Assembly (NCBI RefSeq): GCF_001598815.1
Contig: NZ_BCZQ01000033.1
Coordinates: forward strand, 1 to 56,817
Direction of reading: 5' to 3'
From: Sphingopyxis terrae subsp. terrae NBRC 15098
GTDB lineage: Bacteria > Pseudomonadota > Alphaproteobacteria > Sphingomonadales > Sphingomonadaceae
Length of the DNA stretch: 56,817 nucleotides
This document shows positions 1-7,688 of the stretch, piece by piece (position 1 is the stretch's first letter; every line of letters starts with the position of its first letter). The notes beneath the pieces were generated by a model. The model saw nothing but the letters and a program-made list of their open reading frames with translations, did not search any database and was not told the origin of the DNA. The translations under genes and the position numbers were made by a program.

Positions 1-1
1 G

Positions 2-310
2 GCCAAGGGCATCTGCGGCGCCGAGGCGCCCTATCATGCCATCCCCTGGTTCTGGTCGAACCAATATGACCTCAAGCTCCAGACCGCCGGGCTGTCGACG
101 GGCCACGACCAGGCGGTGCTGCGCGGCGATCCCGCCAGCCGCAGCTTCTCGGTCGTCTACCTGAAAGCCGGCAAGGTCATCGCGCTCGACTGCGTCAACG
201 CGACCAAGGATTATGTCCAGGGCCGCATGCTCGTCACCGCCGGCACCGCCGCAACCCCCGAACAGCTCGCCGATACCGACACACCCCTCAAGGAACTGAT
301 CACAGGCTGA
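2..310 (+). CDS. Ferredoxin--NAD(P)+ reductase, C-terminal part (5' end outside window)
   Basis: Only the last 102 residues are present; the frame is open from the left edge. The segment [17 protein letters not shown], near residue 15 of the visible part, is a hallmark of the reductase C-terminal domain of rhodocoxin/putidaredoxin-reductase-like FAD enzymes, which pass electrons from NAD(P)H to a [2Fe-2S] ferredoxin, often for a cytochrome P450 or dioxygenase. The FAD and NAD domains must lie upstream of the window. The ferredoxin and oxygenase partners are not visible, so the pathway is unknown. The stop sits 3 bases before the end of the convergent DUF423 gene. Confidence 0.85.
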   Translation, partial: AKGICGAEAPYHAIPWFWSNQYDLKLQTAGLSTGHDQAVLRGDPASRSFSVVYLKAGKVIALDCVNATKDYVQGRMLVTAGTAATPEQLADTDTPLKELITG

Positions 311-313
311 CGA

Positions 314-640
314 TCAGCTGCGCCAGTAGAGCCACGCGGCCCACAGCCAGCCGGCGATCAGCAGGGTGCCGCCCACGGGTGTGACGGCGCCCAGCCAGCG
401 CGGCCCGCCGAGCGCCATCGCATAGAGGGTGACGGCAAAAAGTCCGCCGCCGATCAGCAGCATGATCGCCGGGCCGCGTGCGGTCCCAATGATCGCGAGC
501 GCCGCAACCGCGTGGACCAGTTGATACAGACCGCCGGTGCGCAGCCAGTCGGCCTCCTGGGGTCCCGCCGCGCCATGCGCCCCGAAGGCACCCGCCGCGA
601 CCGCCAGTGCCGCCGAAATCGCCGCGAACAGTCCGATCAT
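314..640 (-). CDS. DUF423 family small membrane protein
   Basis: A 108-residue, strongly hydrophobic protein with about four predicted membrane helices. The N-terminal segment ending in the motif AGAFGAHG (about residues 15-22) is characteristic of the DUF423 family of inner-membrane proteins, whose biochemical role is not established. The length fits the family. A GGAG-type ribosome site precedes the ATG. It is convergent with the reductase gene and divergent from the glycosyltransferase at 724, leaving an 83-base promoter region between 640 and 724. Confidence 0.8.
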   Translation of the reverse strand: MIGLFAAISAALAVAAGAFGAHGAAGPQEADWLRTGGLYQLVHAVAALAIIGTARGPAIMLLIGGGLFAVTLYAMALGGPRWLGAVTPVGGTLLIAGWLWAAWLYWRS

Positions 641-723
641 CTCCGTCTCTCCTTTGTAGCCATAATCTTAGCGTGCCGAGCGCGCCGATGGAATAAGCCG
701 CGCCGCGGGGGCGTAAACCGGGC

Positions 724-1938
724 ATGAAGCATGTTCTGGAATCGGGGCGGGTCGCGGGGCGTTCGCCCGCCGGCCGGCCGCTGCGCATCGCGCTCTTCTC
801 GGGCAATTACGACTGCGTGCGCGACGGCGCCAATCGGGCGCTCAACCGCCTCGTCGCCTATCTGCTCGATCGCGCAGGAATGGCGGTCCGCATCTATTCG
901 CCGACCGCGCCGACGAAGGCGTTCGAATCGGTCGGCGATATTGTCTCGGTGCGCTCGGCGAGCATCCCGGGGCGCCCCGAATATCGCCTCGCGCTTGGCT
1001 TCACGGGCGCTGCCCGCGCCGACCTCGAGGCATTTGCCCCGGATATCGTCCATCTCTCGGCGCCCGATATCTTGGGCCGCCAGGCACAAAAATATGCGCG
1101 GGCCGCGGGCATTCCGGTAGTCGCGAGCCTCCACACGCGCTTCGAAACCTACCCCGAATATTATCATCTCGGCTTTCTGCGCCGGCCGATGGAGGCCTAT
1201 CTGCGGCGCTTTTACGGCGATGCCGATCATATCCTTCTGCCGACGCCGCCGATCCTCGACGAATTCGCGGCGCTCTACGGCCGCGACAATGTGTCGATCT
1301 GGTCGCGCGGGGTCGACCGTACCGCCTTTCATCCCGCGCTGCGTAGCAACGCTTTCCGTGCCCGGCTCGGCTATACACCCGGCGATGTGGTGCCGCTATT
1401 TTTCGGGCGGCTGGTGCTCGAAAAGGGGCTCGGCGTCTTTGCCGACACGATCGAGGCGCTCCGCGCGCGCGGCTATAATGTGCGCCCGATGATCGTCGGC
1501 GAAGGACCGGCGCGTGACTGGCTGGCGCGGCGGCTGCCCAATGTCGCCTTCCTGGGCCATCTGGCCGGCGCCGACCTTGGCTGCGCGGTGGCCAGCGCCG
1601 ACATATTGGTCAATCCCAGCGTGACCGAGGCTTTCGGCAACGTCAATCTGGAGGCGATGGCATCGGGGATCGGGGTCGTGTCGGCCGACGTTCCCAGCGC
1701 CTCGTCGCTGATCGTGCATGGCGGCACCGGCCTGCTGGTCCCGCCGCACGACGCCGCGGCCTATGCCGATGCGATCGCGCAGCTTATCGACGAATCCGCG
1801 CAGCTCGCGGTGCTGCGCCGCGCCGCCGCGGTCGCCGCGGACCGCTATTGCTGGGACGATATTCTCGCCGGGGTCGCGGCGCTCTATGGCCGGCTCGCCG
1901 GAACCGCTACTGTCGCGGCACTGGCGAGAGTCGCCTGA
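724..1938 (+). CDS. Glycosyltransferase, GT4-type (GT-B fold)
   Basis: A 404-residue GT-B glycosyltransferase. After about 18 basic residues, the first Rossmann-like domain begins with LRIALFSGNYDCVRDGANR, a glycine-loop acceptor region. The C-terminal domain carries FFGRLVLEKGL (about 221-231) and the EX7E donor-sugar motif at E302/E310 (EAFGNVNLE). These features match GT4 enzymes related to MgtA/PimB-like mannosyl- or glucosyltransferases acting on membrane lipids; the exact donor and acceptor cannot be read. No transmembrane segment is evident. The sigma-factor gene follows after 9 bases, suggesting co-transcription with the ECF sigma/anti-sigma pair and therefore an envelope-stress context. 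Confidence 0.85.
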   Translation: MKHVLESGRVAGRSPAGRPLRIALFSGNYDCVRDGANRALNRLVAYLLDRAGMAVRIYSPTAPTKAFESVGDIVSVRSASIPGRPEYRLALGFTGAARADLEAFAPDIVHLSAPDILGRQAQKYARAAGIPVVASLHTRFETYPEYYHLGFLRRPMEAYLRRFYGDADHILLPTPPILDEFAALYGRDNVSIWSRGVDRTAFHPALRSNAFRARLGYTPGDVVPLFFGRLVLEKGLGVFADTIEALRARGYNVRPMIVGEGPARDWLARRLPNVAFLGHLAGADLGCAVASADILVNPSVTEAFGNVNLEAMASGIGVVSADVPSASSLIVHGGTGLLVPPHDAAAYADAIAQLIDESAQLAVLRRAAAVAADRYCWDDILAGVAALYGRLAGTATVAALARVA

Positions 1939-1947
1939 GGAGTTTCG

Positions 1948-2499
1948 ATGCGCAAGGGCCGCGACACCGATCCCGATATCGATGGCGATCTCGCCGCGAT
2001 GCGACGCTATGCACGCTCGCTCGCGCGCGACGATCAGGATGCCGACGATGTGGTCCAGGATGCGCTGCTGCGCGCGATCGAACGGCGCGATACCTTTCGG
2101 GCCGAAGGCAATCGCCGCGGCTGGCTGCTCGCGATCGTCCACAATGTCTTCGTATCGGGCACCCGCCGCCGCGCGGCCGAAGCGCGGCGCAACGATCGTT
2201 TCGCCGATACGCTCGCGACGCAGGCCGACGCGGCGCAGGAACATCATGCGCGGCTGCGCGAAATCGCGCGCAGTTTCGCCGCGCTTCCCGACCATCATCG
2301 CGCGGTGCTGCACCTGACCGCGGTCGAAGGCCTCAGCTATCAGCAATGCGCCGACCTTCTGGCCGTCCCGATCGGAACGGTGATGTCGCGCGTTGCGCGC
2401 GCGCGCGCGGCGCTCCGCGATCTCGAAAATGGACGCGAGGACACGGACGGACGGCGCCGCGCCGCGCCGCTGCGACTGGTTGGAGGACAGGATGACTGA
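1948..2499 (+). CDS. ECF-type RNA polymerase sigma factor
   Basis: A 183-residue sigma-70 family protein of ECF size. Region 2 lies at about residues 14-75, with core-binding/-10 recognition helix DADDVVQDALLRA and the WLLAIVHNVF segment. Region 4 lies at about 110-165, with FAALPDHHRAVLHL and the helix-turn-helix YQQCADLLAVPIGTVMSRVARA. A GAGGAG ribosome site precedes the ATG. Its 3' end overlaps the anti-sigma gene by 8 bases, the usual coupling of an ECF factor with its antagonist. It is not the PhyR-linked EcfG type by visible context; no NepR-like gene is adjacent. Target promoters are unknown. Confidence 0.9.
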   Translation: MRKGRDTDPDIDGDLAAMRRYARSLARDDQDADDVVQDALLRAIERRDTFRAEGNRRGWLLAIVHNVFVSGTRRRAAEARRNDRFADTLATQADAAQEHHARLREIARSFAALPDHHRAVLHLTAVEGLSYQQCADLLAVPIGTVMSRVARARAALRDLENGREDTDGRRRAAPLRLVGGQDD

Positions 2500-3211
2500 C
2501 GGGCCGAACGAAAGCGAACTCACCGCCTATGTCGACGGGCAACTCGATGTCGAAGGGCGTTTCGCCGTCGAGGATCATCTGCGCCGTAACCCCGACCTCG
2601 CCGCACGCGTGATGGGCGATCTCGGCGCACGCAGCGCCTTGCAGCTTCTGGCGCAGGACAGGCGCGCGATGCCCGCCGCGGTCGCGGCGCTCGGCCGTGA
2701 TCTGGCAGAGCCGGCCCGGCGCTGGGGTCGCTGGATGTCGGTCGGCGGCACCTCGGTCGCCGCAGCGGTTGTCGCGCTGCTGTTCGTCGCAACCCAGGGA
2801 CCGCCCGCCTATGTCGATTATGCCATCTCGTCGCACCGCATCGCGATGATGCGCGCCGAGCTCGATTCGCAGGCCGAAACGACGCATTACGACGCGCGCG
2901 AGATTGCGAGCACCACCAATATCGCGATTCCCAGCGTGCCGAAGAGCTGGAAGATCACCGACGTTCAGCTTTTCCCGACCGAACGCGGCCCGGCCCTGCT
3001 CGTCGCGGTCCGCACCCAGGCGGGCGATCCACTGTCGCTCTTTGCGCTGCACCAGCGTTCAGGCGCGCCCGAACGCCCCGACGCGGTGCGCGAAGGCGCG
3101 CAATCGGTGGCCTATTGGCGCCGCGGCGACATGTCCTACGCGCTGGTCGGCAACACCGGGCCGGGCGCGATCGACGCGACGGCGGAGAAGCTGGCGCGAA
3201 GCTGGTCCTGA
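2492..3211 (+). CDS. Anti-sigma factor, single-pass membrane protein
   Basis: A 239-residue protein starting at the ATG inside the end of the sigma gene. The N-terminal part (about 1-80; ELTAYVDGQLDVEGRFAVEDHL) resembles the short helical anti-sigma domain of ChrR/RsrA-like or FecR-like regulators, but the zinc-binding HxxxCxxC motif is not visible. A single hydrophobic helix follows at about residues 85-106 (VAAAVVALLFVA), then a periplasmic domain of about 130 residues. Overlap and gene order support sequestration of the upstream sigma factor at the inner membrane, with release on an envelope signal. The signal is unknown. Confidence 0.8.
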   Translation: MTDGPNESELTAYVDGQLDVEGRFAVEDHLRRNPDLAARVMGDLGARSALQLLAQDRRAMPAAVAALGRDLAEPARRWGRWMSVGGTSVAAAVVALLFVATQGPPAYVDYAISSHRIAMMRAELDSQAETTHYDAREIASTTNIAIPSVPKSWKITDVQLFPTERGPALLVAVRTQAGDPLSLFALHQRSGAPERPDAVREGAQSVAYWRRGDMSYALVGNTGPGAIDATAEKLARSWS

Positions 3212-3246
3212 CGATGATGCAAGCCGCGCGACATGTGTTCGAAAGA

Positions 3247-3284
3247 TTGACAATTCAAGGCGTTTTTGATCGATAAAATCGATC
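3247..3284 (+). promoter_or_regulatory. Candidate ahpC promoter with palindromic operator
   Basis: A TTGACA box at 3247-3252 is followed about 18-19 bases later by a GATAAA-like -10 region. That -10 sits inside a perfect 17-bp palindrome at 3268-3284 (GATCGAT, AAA, ATCGATC). A repressor or OxyR-like activator binding there would control ahpC directly. No regulator gene is adjacent, and the palindrome does not match the classical OxyR half-sites closely, so the binding protein is open. Confidence 0.4.
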
Positions 3285-3330
3285 ATGGCGGCGCGGATTT
3301 CCAATTTCCGCACTGCAACATAAATCGCTA

Positions 3331-3340
3331 GGGGGGGGGG
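3331..3340 (+). repeat. Ten-base poly-G tract in the ahpC leader
   Basis: Ten consecutive G bases lie between the candidate promoter and the AAAAGGAGG ribosome site (3351-3359) of ahpC. Tracts of this length are prone to slipped-strand change and to sequencing error. Here the tract lies in the untranslated leader, so length change would affect leader structure or promoter-RBS spacing rather than reading frame. Confidence 0.9.
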
Positions 3341-3365
3341 CTCCACAAACAAAAGGAGGCTCTCC

Positions 3366-3929
3366 ATGTCCGTGCTCAACACCACCATCAAGCCCTTCAA
3401 CGCGACCGCGTACAAGGACGGCAAGTTCGTCGAAATCAGCGACGAAACCGTCAAGGGCAAGTGGGCCGTCTTCTTCTTCTATCCGGCTGACTTCACCTTC
3501 GTCTGCCCGACCGAGCTCGAAGACCTCGCCGACATCTATCCGACGCTGCAGAACATGGGCGTCGAAGTGTTCGCGGTGTCGACCGACACGCATTTCTGCC
3601 ACAAGGCGTGGCACGACACCTCGCCGGCGATCGGCAAGATCAATTACTATATGGTCGGCGACCAGAACCACAATCTGTCGAACAATTTCGAAGTTCTGCG
3701 CCAGGGCGTCGGCCTTGCCGACCGCGGCACCTTCGTGCTCGACCCGCAGGGTGAAATCCAGCTTCTGGAAATCACCCCCGAAGGCGTGGGCCGCAACGCC
3801 GCCGAACTGCTCCGCAAGATCAAGGCGCTGCAGTACTGGGTCAGCCACCCCGGCGAAGTCTGCCCCGCCAAGTGGGAAGAAGGCGCCGAAACGCTCGCGC
3901 CCTCGCTCGACCTCGTCGGCAAGATCTAA
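3366..3929 (+). CDS. ahpC: Alkyl hydroperoxide reductase subunit C (2-Cys peroxiredoxin)
   Basis: A 187-residue typical 2-Cys peroxiredoxin, the same length as the E. coli enzyme. The peroxidatic cysteine is C47 in FTFVCPTE and the resolving cysteine is C166 in GEVCPAKW. It reduces hydrogen peroxide, organic peroxides and peroxynitrite in the cytoplasm, and is recycled by AhpF encoded next. The start is set by a strong AAAAGGAGG ribosome site 6 bases upstream. A palindromic promoter region and a poly-G leader precede it. The 136-base gap to ahpF contains a REP-like repeat pair. Confidence 0.98.
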   Translation: MSVLNTTIKPFNATAYKDGKFVEISDETVKGKWAVFFFYPADFTFVCPTELEDLADIYPTLQNMGVEVFAVSTDTHFCHKAWHDTSPAIGKINYYMVGDQNHNLSNNFEVLRQGVGLADRGTFVLDPQGEIQLLEITPEGVGRNAAELLRKIKALQYWVSHPGEVCPAKWEEGAETLAPSLDLVGKI

Positions 3930-3940
3930 GGTATAATCGT

Positions 3941-4033
3941 CCGTGTGTCCCCGCGAAGGCGGGGACCCAGAGCGTTAATTCGCTACACTTGCGCTCTACG
4001 GCCCTGGGCTCCCGCCTTCGCGGGAGCACACGG
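3941..4033. repeat. REP-like inverted repeat pair (GCGAAGGC core) between ahpC and ahpF
   Basis: Two arms at 3941-3970 and 4004-4033 are near-perfect reverse complements (CCGTGTG...CCCAG and CTGGG...CACACGG). Each contains a smaller palindrome around CCCGCGAAGGCGGG. The same element recurs at 27962-28051, and related cores occur at 10811, 12741, 13453 and 54956. It resembles a bacterial interspersed mosaic element. It may stabilise the ahpC transcript 3' end and lower ahpF expression. Confidence 0.85.
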
Positions 4034-4065
4034 ATTTTCTTTGAAACCAGGCAGGAATCTTCCCC

Positions 4066-5649
4066 ATGCTCGACGCCAATATGAAGCAGCAGCTTCAGGG
4101 TCTTCTCACGAACCTTCGTGAACCGATCGAATTGCTCTCGTCACTCGGCGACGATGCGAAGTCGGTCGAGCTGGCGGCGCTCCTCGACGATATCGCCGCG
4201 CTGTCGGACAAGGTCAGCGTGACGCGCACCGACGACGATGCGCGCCGGCCCAGCTTCCTGATCCGCCGCGCGAGCGACGCCCGTGTCGCGGTGCGCTTCG
4301 CGGGCATCCCGCTCGGCCATGAATTCACCTCGCTCGTCCTCGCGCTGCTTCAGGTCGGCGGCCACCCGCCGAAGGTGAGCGCCGAGGTGCTCGAGCAAGT
4401 GACGGCGCTCGACGGCGACTTCCACTTCGAAACCTATTTCTCGCTGTCGTGCCAGAATTGCCCCGACATCGTGCAGGCCTTGAACCTGATGAGCGTGGTC
4501 AACCCGCGCATCACCCACACCGCGATCGACGGCGGGCTGTTCCAGGCCGAGGTCGAGGATCGCAAGATCATGGCGGTGCCGACGATCTTCCTGAATGGTC
4601 AGAATTTCGGTCAGGGCCGCATGGAGCTCGAACAGATCCTCGCGAAGCTCGACAGCGGTGCCGAAGCCAAGGCGGCCGAAAAGATCGCTGCCAAGGACGC
4701 GTTCGACGTGCTCGTTGTCGGCGGCGGCCCCGCGGGCGCCGCGGCCGCGATCTACGCGGCACGCAAGGGCATCCGCACCGGCATCGCGGCCGAACGCTTC
4801 GGCGGGCAGGTGCTCGATACGATGGCGATCGAGAATTTCATTTCAGTCCAGCACACCGAAGGTCCGAAGCTCGTCGCGCAGCTTGAGAGCCACGTCAAAG
4901 ACTATGACGTCGACATCATGAACCTGCAGCGCGCCGAAAAGCTGATCCCGGCAAAGGCCGAGGGCGGGTTGCACGAAGTCGTGCTTGCCAATGGCGCGTC
5001 GCTCAAGGCGCGCACCGTGATCCTCTCGACCGGTGCGCGCTGGCGCCAGCTCGGCGTGCCGGGCGAGGATGCCTATCGCAACAAGGGCGTCGCCTATTGC
5101 CCGCACTGCGACGGCCCGCTCTACAAGGGCAAGCGCGTCGCGGTGATCGGCGGCGGCAATTCGGGCGTCGAGGCGGCGATCGACCTTGCCGGCATCGTCG
5201 CGCACGTCACCCTGATCGAATATGACAGCCAGCTCCGCGCCGACGCCGTCCTCCAGCGCAAGCTCGCGAGCCTGCCCAATGTCCGGATCATTACCTCGGC
5301 GCTGACCACCGAAGTGCTCGGCGACGGCGAAAAGGTGACCGGGCTTGCCTATAAGGACCGCAATTCGGACGAACTGCATCAGGTCGAACTCGAAGGCATC
5401 TTCGTTCAGATCGGCCTCGTGCCGAACACAGAATGGCTCAAGGACAGCGTCACCCTGTCGCGCCACGGAGAGGTCGAGGTCGACCATCGCGGCGAGACGA
5501 GCCAGCGCGGCATCTTCGCCGCGGGCGATTGCACGACCGTCCCCTACAAGCAGATCGTGATCGCGATGGGCGAAGGATCGAAGGCGGCGCTGTCGGCCTT
5601 CGACTACATGATCCGCCTGCCGGTGGGTGCGGAAGCCGAGGCGGCGTAA
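4066..5649 (+). CDS. ahpF: Alkyl hydroperoxide reductase subunit F
   Basis: A 527-residue flavoprotein disulfide reductase that transfers electrons from NADH to AhpC. The N-terminal twin-thioredoxin-fold domain (about 1-195) has its redox pair at C129/C132 (SCQNCPD). The FAD domain begins with [14 protein letters not shown] (about 214-227). The thioredoxin-reductase-like catalytic pair is C345/C348 (YCPHCDG), followed by the NADH-binding [15 protein letters not shown] and the second FAD motif FAAGDCT. All cysteine positions match the E. coli enzyme. It probably shares the ahpC transcript despite the repeat between them. Confidence 0.98.
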   Translation: MLDANMKQQLQGLLTNLREPIELLSSLGDDAKSVELAALLDDIAALSDKVSVTRTDDDARRPSFLIRRASDARVAVRFAGIPLGHEFTSLVLALLQVGGHPPKVSAEVLEQVTALDGDFHFETYFSLSCQNCPDIVQALNLMSVVNPRITHTAIDGGLFQAEVEDRKIMAVPTIFLNGQNFGQGRMELEQILAKLDSGAEAKAAEKIAAKDAFDVLVVGGGPAGAAAAIYAARKGIRTGIAAERFGGQVLDTMAIENFISVQHTEGPKLVAQLESHVKDYDVDIMNLQRAEKLIPAKAEGGLHEVVLANGASLKARTVILSTGARWRQLGVPGEDAYRNKGVAYCPHCDGPLYKGKRVAVIGGGNSGVEAAIDLAGIVAHVTLIEYDSQLRADAVLQRKLASLPNVRIITSALTTEVLGDGEKVTGLAYKDRNSDELHQVELEGIFVQIGLVPNTEWLKDSVTLSRHGEVEVDHRGETSQRGIFAAGDCTTVPYKQIVIAMGEGSKAALSAFDYMIRLPVGAEAEAA

Positions 5650-5660
5650 CGCCATATTTT

Positions 5661-5736
5661 CGTCATGCCGGACTTGATCCGGCATCCATTCGCGGCGCAA
5701 GCTCGCATGGACCCCGGATCAGGTCCGCGGCGACGA
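5661..5736. repeat. REP-like repeat, CGTCATGCCGGACTTGATCC family
   Basis: It begins with CGTCATGCCGG-ACTTGATCCGGCATCC and ends with a degenerate inverted copy around GGATCAGGTCCGCGGCGACGAG. This motif, distinct from the GCGAAGGC family, is widespread in alphaproteobacterial intergenic DNA. It fills the gap after ahpF. Confidence 0.7.
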
Positions 5737-5743
5737 GAGCAGG

Positions 5744-5872
5744 ATGACCGACAAGAAGAAACCGCCCGCACCAATTCCGCTCTGCCGATTCGAAGAACTG
5801 GCCGAGCGCGAGAACAGGCTGCGCGACGAAGCGGCGCGCAAGGCCGCAAAGCCGACGCGCAAACCGCGCTAG
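5744..5872 (+). CDS. Small basic protein (42 residues), unrecognised
   Basis: An ATG with GAGCAGG just upstream opens a 42-codon frame coding for a highly charged peptide beginning MTDKKKPPAP. A predicted helix (FEELAERENRLRDEAARKAA) is followed by a basic tail. Lysine/arginine clusters and the absence of hydrophobic stretches suggest a cytosolic, possibly nucleic-acid- or protein-binding microprotein. The last 4 bases overlap the end of the convergent AraC gene. I do not recognise a family; coding status rests on composition and the weak ribosome site. Confidence 0.4.
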   Translation: MTDKKKPPAPIPLCRFEELAERENRLRDEAARKAAKPTRKPR

Positions 5873-6777
5873 CCGGCCGTCATTGCAAAGCGCCGCGGCG
5901 GCACGCCCACCGCGCGCGCAAAGGCGGTGCTGAACGCGCTCGCCGACCCATAGCCCACACGCTCGGCGATTTCGTCGATCTTGCCCGCGCGGCGGCGCAA
6001 CATGTCCTTGGCCAGGCTCATGCGCCAGCTTTGCACATACTCCATCGGCGGCACGCCGACGGTGCGCGCGAAACGGTCGAAAAAGGCCGATCGCGACAGC
6101 GCCGCTTCCTGCGCAAGCGCCGCGACCGTCCAGACGTGCGCGGGGGCATCGTGGATGCAGCGGATCGCGCTCGCCAGCCGCGGGTCGCCGAGGCCGCGTA
6201 GCATCCCCGGCGGCGCCTCGTCACCGCCCGCAGCGCGTAGCGCCTCGACCAGCAGTATCTCGACCAGCCGCGCGAGCACCAGATCGCGCCCCGGCCTGTC
6301 GCCGTCCGCTTCGCTGCGCACCATCTGCACCAGCGCCGCCAGCCGCTCGGCTCCGCGCAGATGGATCAGGGCGGGAAGCTGCGATACCAGCAGGCCGGCG
6401 TCGGGCGAGGCAAAGGCGAAATAGCCGCCGAGCATCCGGACATCGGGCTCACCGTCGGGCTCGCCATGCCGCATCTCGCCCGAAAATCCGGTGGTGTCAT
6501 GGGGATCGATCATGACCGGATCGCAGGTAGCCCCTGCGTCGATGGCCGACATGGTGAAGCCCGGCGTCGCAGGCAACAGCACGAAATCGCCGGCAATCAG
6601 CGTGACCGGATCGGCGCCATCGACCGTCAACCGGCAGCGACCTTGCAGCACCGTGCAAAAGCTCAGGTCGCCGAAGGATGAATAGCGCACCGCCCACTGC
6701 CCGCGTCCGCCGATCCCTTTCGCGAAGACCGTGCTGGGGCGCAGCAGCGCGATAAGATCGGAGAGTGGGTCGGCCAT
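5869..6777 (-). CDS. AraC family transcriptional regulator (cupin sensor domain)
   Basis: A 302-residue regulator. The N-terminal half (about 1-165) looks like an AraC-type cupin sensor (LTVDGADPVTLIAGDFVLLPATPGF), and the C-terminal 100 residues hold two helix-turn-helix motifs (VAALAQEAALSRSAFFDRFAR and KIDEIAERVGYGSASAFSTAFARAVG). It lies divergent to the SDR gene across 97 bases, which contain the AT-rich stretch CACATTATAGATC. This arrangement suggests that it controls the SDR gene and itself. The inducer is not predictable. Confidence 0.88.
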   Translation of the reverse strand: MADPLSDLIALLRPSTVFAKGIGGRGQWAVRYSSFGDLSFCTVLQGRCRLTVDGADPVTLIAGDFVLLPATPGFTMSAIDAGATCDPVMIDPHDTTGFSGEMRHGEPDGEPDVRMLGGYFAFASPDAGLLVSQLPALIHLRGAERLAALVQMVRSEADGDRPGRDLVLARLVEILLVEALRAAGGDEAPPGMLRGLGDPRLASAIRCIHDAPAHVWTVAALAQEAALSRSAFFDRFARTVGVPPMEYVQSWRMSLAKDMLRRRAGKIDEIAERVGYGSASAFSTAFARAVGVPPRRFAMTAG

Positions 6778-6874
6778 ATCCGGACTATCTGTAATAAATT
6801 GCGGATTTCACATTATAGATCGTATCGCGTTCTCTGCCTAGATCCTTTCCATCACCCTGATGAAAGGAAGAATG

Positions 6875-7618
6875 ATGAAACGGATTCTGATCACCGGCTG
6901 CTCGTCGGGCTATGGCCTCGAAACCGCACGCCATTTTCATGCGGGCGGCTGGACCGTGATCGCGACGATGCGCAACCCGGCCGCCGCGCCGCTCGAACCT
7001 TCGGCGCGGCTTCGCCTGCTGCCGCTCGACGTGACCGATGACGATAGCATCGCCGCCGCCGTCGCCGCTGCCGGGCCGATCGACGTTCTCGTCAACAATG
7101 CGGGGATCGGCCTGTTCGGCGCGCTCGAACATTCGCCGCTGCGTCGCATCCGCGACGTCTATGCCACCAACAGCCTCGGCACCATCGCCATGACGCAGGC
7201 GGTGATCCCGCAGATGCGCGAACGCCGGTCGGGAACGATCGTCAACGTCACCTCGTCGGCGACGCTCGCCTCTTTCCCTTATGCCGCCGCCTATACGGGC
7301 AGCAAGACCGCGATCCAGGGCTTCACCGGCAGCCTCGCGCACGAACTCGAACCGCTGGGTATCGGGGTGAAACTCGTCGAGCCGGGCTATGGCCCCACCA
7401 CCGCCTTTACCGCGAACACCGATGTTGCGCTCGCCGACGTGCTGCCCGAACCCTATGGCAGCCATGCTGCGCCGATCCTTGCTGGCATGGCGCAGTCCGC
7501 GCTCTTCACGACCGAGGCCGACGTCGCCGCGGCGGTGTGGGACGCGGTGCACGACCGGACGGGCCGCAGCCATTTTCCGGCGGGCGCCGATGCGTTGGCG
7601 ATCGCCGCTGGGGCCTAG
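6875..7618 (+). CDS. Short-chain dehydrogenase/reductase
   Basis: A 247-residue classical SDR. The N-terminal NAD(P)-binding glycine motif is TGCSSGYGLETA (about 7-18), the structural motif is NNAG, the catalytic serine lies in VNVTSSATLASFP, and the active-site YxxxK is in YAAAYTGSKTA. The start at 6875 (or the ATG at 6872) is favoured by AAAGGAAG at 6863-6870; an upstream ATG at 6860 lacks a good site. The substrate is unknown. It is probably controlled by the divergent AraC regulator. Confidence 0.88.
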   Translation: MKRILITGCSSGYGLETARHFHAGGWTVIATMRNPAAAPLEPSARLRLLPLDVTDDDSIAAAVAAAGPIDVLVNNAGIGLFGALEHSPLRRIRDVYATNSLGTIAMTQAVIPQMRERRSGTIVNVTSSATLASFPYAAAYTGSKTAIQGFTGSLAHELEPLGIGVKLVEPGYGPTTAFTANTDVALADVLPEPYGSHAAPILAGMAQSALFTTEADVAAAVWDAVHDRTGRSHFPAGADALAIAAGA

Positions 7619-7619
7619 A

Positions 7620-7663
7620 GCATTTTCCAGTCAGGTGGAATTACCTGACGATTCAGAAAATGC
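7620..7663. repeat. Interspersed hairpin repeat between SDR and glpD
   Basis: A nested inverted repeat with outer arms GCATTTTC/GAAAATGC and inner arms TCAGGT/ACCTGA around GGAATT. Sequences of this pattern are recurrent intergenic elements in alphaproteobacteria. It begins 2 bases after the SDR stop and lies in a convergent gap, so it could act as a bidirectional transcript end. Confidence 0.65.
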
Positions 7664-7688
7664 GGAAAAACTGGAATCTAAAGGGCGC

